DNA of 35,182 nucleotides from Nitrosotalea sp. (lineage in GTDB: Archaea; Thermoproteota; Nitrososphaeria; Nitrososphaerales; Nitrosopumilaceae). Below, piece after piece: positions 26,169 through 35,182 of this stretch; position 1 is the stretch's first letter, and each line of letters starts with the position of its first letter. Position numbers and translations under genes: made by a program. The notes under the pieces were generated by a model, which was not told the DNA's origin, made no database searches, and saw only the letters and a list, made by a program, of their open reading frames with translations. Location of the stretch: NCBI GenBank assembly GCA_029850515.1, contig JARCRW010000073.1, positions 1 to 35,182 of the forward strand, given 5' to 3'.

Positions 26169-26768
26169 TTGTTTTCTATATCAACCCTTACTGATGTAGT
26201 TAGGATACCGCCAAAGCTGTTTGGAGAATCGCTAAAAAAAGCAGCTATTACAATTTTAAGAGAAAAATATGAGAGTATGATAAATCCAGAACTTGGCTAT
26301 GTTATCATGATACTTGAAACCAAGGTAGAAAAAATGGGCAAGGTAATTGCCGGAGACGGAGGAACATATCACAGAGTAGAATTTACAGCGTTAACATTTT
26401 CACCAAAACTCCAAGAAATTGTCCGCGGGGAAATTGTTGAGATTACAGACTTTGGAGCATTCGTCAGAATTGGTGCAACCGATGCATTGTTACACTTGTC
26501 ACAAATTATGGATGATTATCTCAAGAGTGATGTCAAGTCTGGCATGATACTTGCAAACCAGAGTGGAAGAACAATGAAGATTGGAACAACACTACGTGCA
26601 AGAATCACAGCAGTATCAATTGGTAAGACAGCAGCCATGAAGGTTGGCATTACATGCAGACAACCATTCCTGGGTGCAGACGAGTGGATCGAGGAAGAAA
26701 TTAAAAAATCAAAAACACCAGCTGCTGCAACTCCAGAGAAGAGTAAAAAGCCAGCGGAGACCAAGTGA
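26169..26768 (+). CDS. rpoE1: DNA-directed RNA polymerase subunit E' (Rpo7)
   Basis: VVRIPPKLFGESLKKAAITILREKYE...GDGGTYHRVEFTALTFSPKLQEIVRGEIVEITDFGAFVRIGATDALLHLSQI S1 domain; extra Lys/Ala/Pro-rich tail. Confidence 0.92.
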   Translation: MFSISTLTDVVRIPPKLFGESLKKAAITILREKYESMINPELGYVIMILETKVEKMGKVIAGDGGTYHRVEFTALTFSPKLQEIVRGEIVEITDFGAFVRIGATDALLHLSQIMDDYLKSDVKSGMILANQSGRTMKIGTTLRARITAVSIGKTAAMKVGITCRQPFLGADEWIEEEIKKSKTPAAATPEKSKKPAETK

Positions 26769-26774
26769 TAAAAA

Positions 26775-26963
26775 GTGGTAAGAGAATTGGCTTGCCGCAA
26801 ATGCAAGTTTGTAACAGTAGGGAAAGTATGTCCAATATGCAAGTCATCAGACCTTAGTCCAGATTGGAGTAGCTCAGTTCTTGTTGTAGACCCAACAAAT
26901 TCTCTTGTTGCCAAATCTCTAGGAATAAAAGAGAAAGGCAAGTATGCACTCAAGGTAACCTAG
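26775..26963 (+). CDS. spt4: Transcription elongation factor Spt4 (RpoE'')
   Basis: RELACRKCKFVTVGKVCPICKSSDLSPDWSSSVLVVDPTNSLVAKSLGIKEKGKYALKV. Confidence 0.92.
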   Translation: MVRELACRKCKFVTVGKVCPICKSSDLSPDWSSSVLVVDPTNSLVAKSLGIKEKGKYALKVT

Positions 26964-26964
26964 G

Positions 26965-27792
26965 TTGCAAAAAAGTGCAAAAAAACAACTAGAAAGATTT
27001 CTTGCTGAAGATATCAAAAGCGGTGACATTACAAGTAAGTTACTTGTAAGAAAAAAAATTACTGCAACCATAGTATCTCGTGAAAACGGCATTGTGGCAG
27101 GCGTATTATATGCAAAGGAGATTTTTTCATCAAGAGGTTGCAAGGTTACAATACACAAAAAAGACGGACAAGCTGTAATCCCAGACCAAAAGATAATGAC
27201 AATTTCAGGTGACACATATCAAATATTATCCTGTGAGAGAACCGCATTGAATTTAATGTCAAGGATGAGCGGTATTGCAAGTCAGACAAACCAATATGTG
27301 AAAAAAATTCGTGCTGCAAACTCCAAAGTTGAGATATATTCCACACGAAAGACAGCTCCAGGTCTTAGAATTTTTGACAAGGATGCAGTAGTTATTGGTG
27401 GGGGGCATAGACACAGGATGTCTCTAGATCAGATGGTCATGATAAAGGACAATCACATTGCAGCATCAGATTCTCTTTTAGATTTGATCAAGCGTGCAAA
27501 ACAAAAGCACAAGAAAATCGAGGTAGAAGTAGAAAACCTAAAGGATGCAATTACTGCAGCAACAGAAGGTGTGCAGATAATCATGCTAGACAACATGCCG
27601 CCGTCAAAGATAAGAGGGACAATCCAAGAACTCAAACGCCTTCACTTACGGGACAGAGTAAAGATAGAGGCGTCAGGCGGAATAAACCACTCAAACGTAG
27701 CACAATACGCAATATCTGGGGTAGACATGATATCCATTGGGAGACTGACAAGCTCAGTCACAGGCCTTGATCTAAGTCTTGAAGTTAGTTGA
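26965..27792 (+). CDS. nadC: Nicotinate-nucleotide pyrophosphorylase (quinolinate phosphoribosyltransferase)
   Basis: ERTALNLMSRMSGIASQT, STRKTAPGLRIFDKDAVVIGGGHRHRMSLDQMVMIKDNH, VEVENLKDA, IMLDNM, EASGGI. Confidence 0.95.
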   Translation: MQKSAKKQLERFLAEDIKSGDITSKLLVRKKITATIVSRENGIVAGVLYAKEIFSSRGCKVTIHKKDGQAVIPDQKIMTISGDTYQILSCERTALNLMSRMSGIASQTNQYVKKIRAANSKVEIYSTRKTAPGLRIFDKDAVVIGGGHRHRMSLDQMVMIKDNHIAASDSLLDLIKRAKQKHKKIEVEVENLKDAITAATEGVQIIMLDNMPPSKIRGTIQELKRLHLRDRVKIEASGGINHSNVAQYAISGVDMISIGRLTSSVTGLDLSLEVS

Positions 27793-28741
27793 TTGCAAGC
27801 ATACGTTCTATTGCAAGATGTGCCTTTTCTGCAATGTTTTTTGGAACTTTGACTTGATACTTGTTTTCTTGCAATGACGCATATACCTTGTCTAGTGTTA
27901 TCATCTTCATGTACCTGCATATCGCATTTTCAGACATGGGGATAAATTTTTTGTCAGGATTTTGTTTTTGCATTTTATACAATATTCCAGTCTCTGTTGC
28001 CACTACAAATTCCTTTGATTGCGAGTTTTTGGCATGATTCATCATTCCTTCGGTTGACAATATCTGAACTTGTCTTGATCCATAGTCACCTGATGCCACA
28101 TCATACATTACTGAAGATGTACAACTGCATTCGGGGTGTACCAAAAATTCAGCATTTGCATGTTCTCTGAGTTTTTCTTGTACATCCTGTGAACGAATAC
28201 CAGCATGAACATGGCATTCACCTGCCCAGATGAACATGTTATTTCTGTTTGTCATCTTTGCAACATAAGAACCAAGGAACATGTCTGGCAAAAAGAGAAT
28301 CTCCTTGTCTTCAGGAATAGATTTAACAACATTTACGGCATTAGATGAAGTACAACAATAATCAAGCTCTGCCTTTACTTCAGCAGATGTGTTGACGTAG
28401 CCTACCGTGATTGCTTTTGGATGCTCTGATTTCCATTTTCTCAACTCTTCTGCATTTATGGTATCTGCAAGTGAGCATCCAGCCCCAAGGTCTGGAATTA
28501 ATACTGTTTTATCAGGACATGTTATCGCAGCAGTCTCTGCCATAAAGTGAACCCCACAGAAAAGAATTGTCTTTTGGTCAGTCTTTGCAGCCTGTCTTGA
28601 GAGTCCCAGTGAATCTCCTACATAGTCCGCAATATCTTGTACATCTGGGAGCTGGTAATTGTGAGCAAGTATTAGTACGTCTTTTTCTTTTTTGAGCTTT
28701 AATATCTCAGATTTGATATCCATGTACAAACTAACTAGCAT
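27785..28741 (-). CDS. nadA: Quinolinate synthase A
   Basis: LILAHNYQLPDVQDIADYVGDSLGLS, ILFCGVHFMAETA, DYCCTSSNAV, HPECSCTSSV, VATETGILYKM; start may be MDIKSEI at 28723. Confidence 0.94.
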   Translation of the reverse strand: MLVSLYMDIKSEILKLKKEKDVLILAHNYQLPDVQDIADYVGDSLGLSRQAAKTDQKTILFCGVHFMAETAAITCPDKTVLIPDLGAGCSLADTINAEELRKWKSEHPKAITVGYVNTSAEVKAELDYCCTSSNAVNVVKSIPEDKEILFLPDMFLGSYVAKMTNRNNMFIWAGECHVHAGIRSQDVQEKLREHANAEFLVHPECSCTSSVMYDVASGDYGSRQVQILSTEGMMNHAKNSQSKEFVVATETGILYKMQKQNPDKKFIPMSENAICRYMKMITLDKVYASLQENKYQVKVPKNIAEKAHLAIERMLAIN

Positions 28742-28814
28742 TGATTCATCTTTAAAGCGTCATGATATTGACAAATTTATCGGCAACATTGATCCAGACG
28801 GCAAAATTTACCAA

Positions 28815-29690
28815 TCAAGTGCCTATGTTCAAGGGAGAGCCGCAAATCTTTTTGAGGCATTCTATTGCAGCAAGTGTTGCAAGCCTGCTTGTTTTAGGAT
28901 TGTTTGGGCTAGGTACATTTTCTACCTTTATTGAGAATTTCCCAAATTTCCCCTCAGCGTATATCTCATGAATGTTCTTGCTAGCATCAGGGTCTGCAAT
29001 TATCTTCACCCTAGTCTTTTCGCTACCAATTCCTGCAAGACTAAGAAGTGCCGCAACATTGATGTTTGCTGGAAATAGTTTTACTGCTTCTTGTGCACTT
29101 CCTTCATAGATTACAACAGACGTGGTAATTTTATCAGGATCAATCGTTGACGTTTCGAAAAACTTGGCGCCTTTGAGTGCTTGTGGATTTTTCGTAGTAA
29201 CCAAAGTTACCAAGTCAAGTTCATCCTGAACAGCCCTAATACCATCAAGTCCTATTATTGCGCCAGATGGAAGATAGACGCGTTTATTGAAGTCCCTACA
29301 ACCATCCATGACAATATCAAATATTGATTCATCCAACAGTGCACCTACACTCATTATCATCACGTCCTTCCTATTTTGCAATATGCTCAGTACGTCATCC
29401 CTTACTGCATCTTGTGATGCAGCCTCTATTATCAGATCCACCGGAGATGCCGCAAGTAGACCGATATTTTCTGTCACGACAGGTTTATTTTGTAACTTGT
29501 CAACAAGTTTCTTGGAATTGTCTTTTGAAAAATCATAAATGTGAGTAAGTTTTGCAGAAATCTTTCCAGAGTCTATTGCAAATGCGATCTCTGATCCTAT
29601 TGCCCCACAACCAAGCAATCCCACTCGTTTCAATCTAATTTTCCAACAGTCTGTCCTCATTAAATCTGTTATCAGGTTTTGTACTAGCAA
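28815..29690 (-). CDS. nadX: L-aspartate dehydrogenase
   Basis: KRVGLLGCGAIGSEIAFAIDSG Rossmann motif; LLAASPVDLIIEAASQDAVRD; LPSGAIIGLDGIRA; ANINVAALLSLAGIG; start may be internal (MRTDCWKIRLKRVG). Confidence 0.9.
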   Translation of the reverse strand: MLVQNLITDLMRTDCWKIRLKRVGLLGCGAIGSEIAFAIDSGKISAKLTHIYDFSKDNSKKLVDKLQNKPVVTENIGLLAASPVDLIIEAASQDAVRDDVLSILQNRKDVMIMSVGALLDESIFDIVMDGCRDFNKRVYLPSGAIIGLDGIRAVQDELDLVTLVTTKNPQALKGAKFFETSTIDPDKITTSVVIYEGSAQEAVKLFPANINVAALLSLAGIGSEKTRVKIIADPDASKNIHEIYAEGKFGKFSIKVENVPSPNNPKTSRLATLAAIECLKKICGSPLNIGT

Positions 29691-29694
29691 AATA

Positions 29695-30606
29695 TTGAAT
29701 TATCAAAGCAAGTCATACAAATCAGGTAAATTGGAAAAACACAAGTCTGTACTAATTGAAAAGGTCTTGTTCAAGATAGCAAAGCAGTGGATAGCGGGAG
29801 ATACAATGGATGATGCACTCAAGTCTGCACGTCAGGCAAACATGAACGGAATGAATGCAATCTTGAACAAGTTAGGTGAACATATGACATCCAAAGCTCA
29901 GGTTAGTCAGACGGTTTCAGATTATCTAACACTTGTTTCAAACTTGCGGAGATCAAAGATAACTGGCGGATTGTCCATAAAGCCAACTCAGGTGGGACTT
30001 GCCATCAGTGCAAAAGAATGCATTTCAAATCTTGACACCATAATAGAAAAAGCCCTACAGTTCCAGTCTTTTGTTTGGATAGATATGGAATCATCAGAAT
30101 ACACAGACGCCACATTCAAAATATACCAGACGCTCTTTGAAAAATACGAGAGAGTAGGCATAGTCATACAAGCCAATCTAAAACGTACTTGGAATGATCT
30201 GGACATGCTTTTAAAAAAAGGTGCCAAGATTCGTCTAGTCAAAGGGGCATATCATGAAAATTCAGTGAATGCATACAAAACAAGACATGCGGTAGATGAA
30301 AACTATAGAAAATTAATGAGTGTTTTATTTGAACATGGAAATGAGTTTGCAATTGCAACACATGATTCCAAGATAATTGATTTGGCGATAGATTTGTCAA
30401 AAAAATATGAACGAAAGTTTGAGTTTCAAATGCTAAAGGGAATACGTGATGAGATAAAACCTATTTTGATAAAAAATGAATTCTCTGTTTCAGAGTACAT
30501 TCCATACGGCACCAACTGGCTCCCTTACTCCATCAGAAGACTAAGGGAGAGAAAGCGTAACATACTTCTTCTTGGAAGTTCATTTATTCACTCACATCGG
30601 GTCTGA
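29695..30606 (+). CDS. Proline dehydrogenase (monofunctional)
   Basis: GGLSIKPTQVGLAISAKECISNL, VWIDMESSEYTDAT, GIVIQANLKRTWNDLDMLLKKGAKIRLVKGAYHE, FEFQMLKGIRDE, YIPYGTNWLPYSIRRLRER. Confidence 0.93.
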   Translation: MNYQSKSYKSGKLEKHKSVLIEKVLFKIAKQWIAGDTMDDALKSARQANMNGMNAILNKLGEHMTSKAQVSQTVSDYLTLVSNLRRSKITGGLSIKPTQVGLAISAKECISNLDTIIEKALQFQSFVWIDMESSEYTDATFKIYQTLFEKYERVGIVIQANLKRTWNDLDMLLKKGAKIRLVKGAYHENSVNAYKTRHAVDENYRKLMSVLFEHGNEFAIATHDSKIIDLAIDLSKKYERKFEFQMLKGIRDEIKPILIKNEFSVSEYIPYGTNWLPYSIRRLRERKRNILLLGSSFIHSHRV

Positions 30607-32177
30607 GTCTGCTCCCTTAGAAATTGTAAAAGATAGTATGCTCCCCCGGCACCTTTGCCAGATATTCCAGAGTCTTTCCATCCCACAAATGGTTGTGCTC
30701 CGACCATTGCACCAGTGGTGGCACTAGCCGCCCTATTGGCATATGTAACACCTGCCTCAATTTTTTCAAAAAACTTTTCAATCTCATTTTTGTCTTGGCT
30801 GAAAACTCCGGCAGTCAATCCGTAATTGCTCTTGTTTGCCAAGGCAAGTGCCTCATCAAAGTTTTCAAATTCTTCAATGCAGAGAAACGGCAAGAATAAT
30901 TCTTCGCGTATCAACTCATGATCTTTTGGAAGGTTTACTACAATTGTTGGCGTTACAAAGTTTCCATCTTTGTGTTGTTCATCGGAAACAAGTGAACCTC
31001 CACACAGTATAACACCATCTTTTTTTGCAATCTCAACTGCCCTTTGAAATTTTTTTACCGCGGCATCATTTATGACAGGCCCTATGTATGCATCCTGTTC
31101 CCAGGGCTTGCCAATTTTTAATGCGCTGGTCTTTGCAACAAGTCTTTCCAAAAACTTGTTTGCAATAGATTTTTGGACATAGACTCGAGAACAAGCGCTA
31201 CACTTTTGTCCGCTAAAACCAAATGCTGAACGCATGACACCATCTACTGCCTTTTCCACATCAGATGATGAAGAAACTATTGTTGGATTTTTTCCTCCCA
31301 TTTCAGAGATAAATGGTCGTGGCTTGTTTGTTTCAAATGTAGAATATCCAGCCATTCCCACCTCTTTTGAGCCAGTAAATGCAATCCCATCAACCACATT
31401 GCTTTCAACTATTGTTTTTCCAACTATGCCTCCAGCGCCAGTTACAAAGTTTATTGTTGCAGGAGGAAGTTTATGATAGATTAGTTCAATAAACTTGAAT
31501 CCAGATATTGGTGCATCGCTTGACGGTTTTAAGACAACGGTATTTCCGGTGATCAAAGCCCCAGATGTCATTCCTATTGCAATTGCAGAAGGAAAATTAA
31601 ATGGCGATATTATTCCCCAGACTCCATATGGCTTGAGAACACTCCTTGTCTTTTCATTTGGAGAAGCGCTTTTGGTTTCCTTTGAAAATCCTTCATTTAT
31701 CTCAAGTTGCTCAGCGTAAAATCTCATAAAATCTATTGACTCATCTAGGTCACCCATTGCCTCAAGTCGATTCTTTCCATTTTCAAAACTAAGGATTGCT
31801 GCAAGGCTAAACTTGTCATGTGAAAAAATGTCTGCAACATCTCGAAATATCTGAACTCTTTTTTGGTATGGTACAAGAGACCATTTGTAAAATGACTCTC
31901 TTGCAGTTTCAATTGCGCGTAAAACGTCATCCTTTGTAGCAAGTGGAAAGTTTGCCAATACAAGATTCTTGTCTGCAGGAGATCTGACTTGGAATACATC
32001 ACCAGAAAAGATCTCCTTTCCTCCTACTATCATTGGATATGCCTTTCCAAAATCCTTTCGTACTTTATCTATAGCATCATCAAAGTTCTTGTGAAACTCA
32101 TCAGCAGAGTTGTTTTCTACAAATCGCATCCAAGTCTTTTCGTTTTCAAACATGCATGTATTACACAGCACCATCAT
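30588..32177 (-). CDS. 1-pyrroline-5-carboxylate dehydrogenase (ALDH superfamily)
   Basis: FNFPSAIAIGMTSGALITGNTVVLKPSSDAP, FTGSKEVG, SEMGGKNPTIV, FSGQKCSACSR, GVTYANRAASATTGAMVGAQPFVGWKDSGISGKGAGG; start probably MFENEKTWMRF at 32153. Confidence 0.93.
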   Translation of the reverse strand: MMVLCNTCMFENEKTWMRFVENNSADEFHKNFDDAIDKVRKDFGKAYPMIVGGKEIFSGDVFQVRSPADKNLVLANFPLATKDDVLRAIETARESFYKWSLVPYQKRVQIFRDVADIFSHDKFSLAAILSFENGKNRLEAMGDLDESIDFMRFYAEQLEINEGFSKETKSASPNEKTRSVLKPYGVWGIISPFNFPSAIAIGMTSGALITGNTVVLKPSSDAPISGFKFIELIYHKLPPATINFVTGAGGIVGKTIVESNVVDGIAFTGSKEVGMAGYSTFETNKPRPFISEMGGKNPTIVSSSSDVEKAVDGVMRSAFGFSGQKCSACSRVYVQKSIANKFLERLVAKTSALKIGKPWEQDAYIGPVINDAAVKKFQRAVEIAKKDGVILCGGSLVSDEQHKDGNFVTPTIVVNLPKDHELIREELFLPFLCIEEFENFDEALALANKSNYGLTAGVFSQDKNEIEKFFEKIEAGVTYANRAASATTGAMVGAQPFVGWKDSGISGKGAGGAYYLLQFLREQTQTRCE

Positions 32178-32270
32178 TTTAACAGTCAGTTTTGTGTTGA
32201 ATTTGCACTAGCTTGAGAACAAATCTATTTCAAACGAGAAACATTTTATCTCTGCAGGCAAAGGTGTTTT

Positions 32271-33110
32271 ATGCTCAACACTGTATATCGTGACGCAATA
32301 AAGAAGCGTGAAGCGGCAAGATCCATCTTCAAGGGCGAGAAATTTGATCAGATAATCAAAACAGCCAGGGAAAACTGGATCGAGTATACCCCTCAGAAAA
32401 AAAATGCAGAGATTGCAGGAATAGACAGTAGTTATAACAGTACAAAGTTTCAAGGGCTAGAATTATGGGTAGTAACTGGCGTATCAGTAAAATCAGACGG
32501 CCAGATAATAACTGAGAATCACAACCAGGGACTTGGTCAACCTACGCCTGAACTTGAGACACAGGCAAGCAAGATGGAGGTAGAGGCATGCATCAACTCA
32601 GTAGACAAGGCAGACTTGGTGGCATTGGATGGTTCGCTCTATTCACAGTTTCTTACCAGGCAGACATCGCTTGGAAACTCCATCACGTCTGCAATAAAAA
32701 AAAGAAACAATGTAATTTTCATATCAAAAACGTCATCTGCAAGAAAACAATTTGAAAAACTTGGCTCCGTGGCAGGTGATATTTTCTATTACAACCACGC
32801 AATCAAGACACCTGGCTTTAGCAAAATATTTGTTGATACCAGTCTAGGACCTGGCAAAATAATATCCTATGTCTACGCAAGACTAAGAGATTCCACTCCA
32901 CTAATCAAAATAGAACTTTTAGGTTCAGATCACATGGAAAATGAAATAAAATCACTTCTTGACATGATAACAAAAAATAGCGTAGGCGGATACCCGTACT
33001 CGTTAAAGCTTGCACATGAAAACTGCAAGATAACCAATGCAGATCTTGCAAGACTTGTTAGTCTATATGGACTAGGAAATGAAATTGGTTCAAGAGAGGT
33101 GTTGAGTTGA
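32271..33110 (+). CDS. nurA: NurA domain nuclease
   Basis: IAGIDSSYNSTKFQGLELWVVTGV, LVALDGSLYSQFL NurA-like motifs; directly upstream of HerA. Confidence 0.82.
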   Translation: MLNTVYRDAIKKREAARSIFKGEKFDQIIKTARENWIEYTPQKKNAEIAGIDSSYNSTKFQGLELWVVTGVSVKSDGQIITENHNQGLGQPTPELETQASKMEVEACINSVDKADLVALDGSLYSQFLTRQTSLGNSITSAIKKRNNVIFISKTSSARKQFEKLGSVAGDIFYYNHAIKTPGFSKIFVDTSLGPGKIISYVYARLRDSTPLIKIELLGSDHMENEIKSLLDMITKNSVGGYPYSLKLAHENCKITNADLARLVSLYGLGNEIGSREVLS

Positions 33111-34627
33111 CAATAGGTGTAGTAATAGGGGAATCAAGACCTACAGATGTTACGGTCCAATCATCAAAGCCGCTTTCAGTTGGAGAATATGTAATAATTG
33201 ATTCTCAAGATGGGCAAATTCTAGGTCTTGTTGAAAAATCAATCATATCAAGCGAAGCATTAACAGATGTCAGAAATTTTGATGAGGCTGTAGAAAGCAA
33301 AGAAGTTGCCGATATCAATTCACGAGATAAAAATTACAAGGTAAAGATAGGAATACTTGGCTTTTTGGACAAGTTACAAAAGGGTCAGATGATTCTGCCA
33401 GCAGTGCCGCCATTGCCTGGTACTTCAATTCTTGAGGCAACACAAAAAGACCTTGGCGTAATATTTGGACCCATGACAGAAGAATGGGTCAGAATCGGCT
33501 CTCTTTTGAGAAACTCTAGCATCGAGGCCAAGATTAATGTCAACAAGATTGTATCAAGACATCTAGCTATACTTGCAATGACTGGCATGGGAAAGAGTAA
33601 TCTCGTATCCCTCATTGCAAGACATGTTGCATCACTAAATGGCACCTTGATTATTTTTGATTACCACAATGATTATGAGAATTTGGATGTGCCAAAGATA
33701 AATTACATGCTGGCAAAGATAAATCCCAGACTTTTACCTTCAGACAAGCTAGCAGAAGTAATAGAGCTAAGAGAGAATGCAGACAAACAACAAAGAGCAT
33801 TACGAGAGTCTCTTACAGAGTCAGTGAAACAGTCAAAAGATTTCTGGCAAGCCCTAGAAGAGAGTACGGCATCGTTTGGTCGGACTGCCAAGGGCTATGC
33901 AGACAGTGCAAGCAGGGTTTTAGACAAGATAGATGACGCAAAACACAGATTTTCAGACATACTGGATCCAGATTGTGGAGATCCAGTAGATCTTATCAAG
34001 GAAGGTAGGGTCAATGTGTTGAACATATCAGAGCTCAGCGAGAGACAGGCAAACGCAGGACTATCATATTATTTACAAGAGTTATTGCAGCACAGAAAGG
34101 ATGCAGTGTGGGAAAGGAAGGGCAAGTCATCAAGTAAAAGAAACAACAAGTTTCTTGCACCAATATTTGTAATAATAGAAGAAGCCCATGTCTTTATTCC
34201 AAAAGGCGAACATACCGATACAAAATACTGGGCATCAAAAGTAGCAAGAGAGGGTCGCAAATTTGGAATTGGTCTAGGGGTCGTGTCTCAAAGACCACGA
34301 AACATCGATCCAAATGTACTAAGCCAGATGGGTTCACTTGCAATAATGAAGATAGTACAAGACGATGATCAGCAACAGATTGCATCTGCTGCAGAATCAC
34401 TAAGCAAAGATCTACTATCACAACTTTCATCTTTGAATATTGGTGATGCCGTTTTGGTTGGACAATGGGTGAACCTACCATCAATTGTACATGTGGACGA
34501 AGTAAAGAGTAAGAAATCAGGATCTGATTTGAATGCAGTGTCAGAGTGGAACCAGACCGACAAATTCAAGCAAGTCGCAAAAGAATCTACCAAGTCAATG
34601 ATTCAAAAAGACCTGCTACTAGATTGA
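33107..34627 (+). CDS. herA: HerA hexameric DNA helicase/translocase
   Basis: Walker A LAMTGMGKSNLVSLIARH; IFVIIEEAHVFIPKG; SKVAREGRKFGIGLGVVSQRPRNIDPNVLSQ; TTG start overlapping the NurA stop. Confidence 0.95.
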   Translation: MTIGVVIGESRPTDVTVQSSKPLSVGEYVIIDSQDGQILGLVEKSIISSEALTDVRNFDEAVESKEVADINSRDKNYKVKIGILGFLDKLQKGQMILPAVPPLPGTSILEATQKDLGVIFGPMTEEWVRIGSLLRNSSIEAKINVNKIVSRHLAILAMTGMGKSNLVSLIARHVASLNGTLIIFDYHNDYENLDVPKINYMLAKINPRLLPSDKLAEVIELRENADKQQRALRESLTESVKQSKDFWQALEESTASFGRTAKGYADSASRVLDKIDDAKHRFSDILDPDCGDPVDLIKEGRVNVLNISELSERQANAGLSYYLQELLQHRKDAVWERKGKSSSKRNNKFLAPIFVIIEEAHVFIPKGEHTDTKYWASKVAREGRKFGIGLGVVSQRPRNIDPNVLSQMGSLAIMKIVQDDDQQQIASAAESLSKDLLSQLSSLNIGDAVLVGQWVNLPSIVHVDEVKSKKSGSDLNAVSEWNQTDKFKQVAKESTKSMIQKDLLLD

Positions 34628-34628
34628 G

Positions 34629-35182
34629 ATGATCTTTTCACATATCTCCGATACACACCTTGGTTTTGTACAGTATCATTCAGAAGAACGTGAAAATGAT
34701 GTGTACACTGCATTTGATGAGGCAATTGATACATCAATAAAAGATCATGTCGATTTCATCATACTGGCAGGAGACATATTTCATGTCCCAAACCCAAGTG
34801 GAAAGGCAATTGTTGTTTTAGCAAACGCCTTAAAGCGCCTAAAGAAAAACAACATTGAATCTTTCTTCATCCTGGGAGATCATGATATTAGTAGAATTAG
34901 GGCGACCCCAGTTCCCTGGGTATATCATAATCTAGAGTTTTCAAAGTACATTGGAAGCGGCAAGCCAGTTATCTACAAAGATGTTTTAATTGCAGGATTT
35001 GACAAGCGTAGAAAGGCAGAGATTGAATCATTTGAAGATGACTTTTCCCAAATTGATGCAGATGCAAAAAAACACCAGGGGCACAAAATATTGGTCTTGC
35101 ATCAGGGAATTACAGAAATTAACAAGTTTGCAGGAGAGTTAAATTCCACAGATCTTCCAAGGAATTTTACATATTATGCAAT
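34629..35182 (+). CDS. mre11: Mre11 DNA repair exonuclease, N-terminal part (runs off the window)
   Basis: MIFSHISDTHLGFVQYHSEERENDVYTAFDEAIDTSIKDHVDFIILAGDIFH...FFILGDHDISR phosphoesterase motifs; adjacent to NurA-HerA. Confidence 0.9.
   Translation, partial: MIFSHISDTHLGFVQYHSEERENDVYTAFDEAIDTSIKDHVDFIILAGDIFHVPNPSGKAIVVLANALKRLKKNNIESFFILGDHDISRIRATPVPWVYHNLEFSKYIGSGKPVIYKDVLIAGFDKRRKAEIESFEDDFSQIDADAKKHQGHKILVLHQGITEINKFAGELNSTDLPRNFTYYA

Noticed and set aside
1-35182. CRISPR array, rRNA, toxin-antitoxin or defence island
   Set aside because: No regularly spaced repeats, no rRNA signatures, and gene content is dominated by housekeeping functions.

Overview
AT-rich archaeal chromosomal window, most consistent with a Thaumarchaeota/Nitrososphaerota-type genome (inferred from gene content: HerA/NurA/Mre11, Cdc48, Rpo7/Spt4, Pth2, aEF1-beta, GGR, multi-cupredoxin). 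It is densely coding, and I see no rRNA, tRNA or CRISPR. The main features are: (1) a compact minus-strand operon AMP phosphorylase - ribose-1,5-bisphosphate isomerase - form III RuBisCO, i.e. a complete AMP-to-3-phosphoglycerate pathway; (2) two different tandem AAA+ Cdc48 proteins, one coupled (TAATG) to a membrane site-2 protease with CBS domains; (3) an ATP-cone/PD-(D/E)XK nuclease-like gene with a perfect 24-bp palindrome inside its coding sequence; (4) a membrane-anchored two-cupredoxin protein coupled (ATGA) to a JAMM metalloprotease and divergent from heme O synthase; (5) NAD biosynthesis (nadC, nadA, aspartate dehydrogenase), proline catabolism (ProDH, P5CDH) and a NurA-HerA-Mre11 operon; (6) gene decay: a frameshifted TnpB, a small conserved-looking gene with a frameshift plus a nonsense codon, and an ABC ATPase remnant lying immediately upstream of a UspA gene. 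Several short Cys/His-rich or C2H2 proteins are also present, three of them below the ORF-track cutoff. No single feature is provably a new system. All family calls come from motif reading, without database searches.
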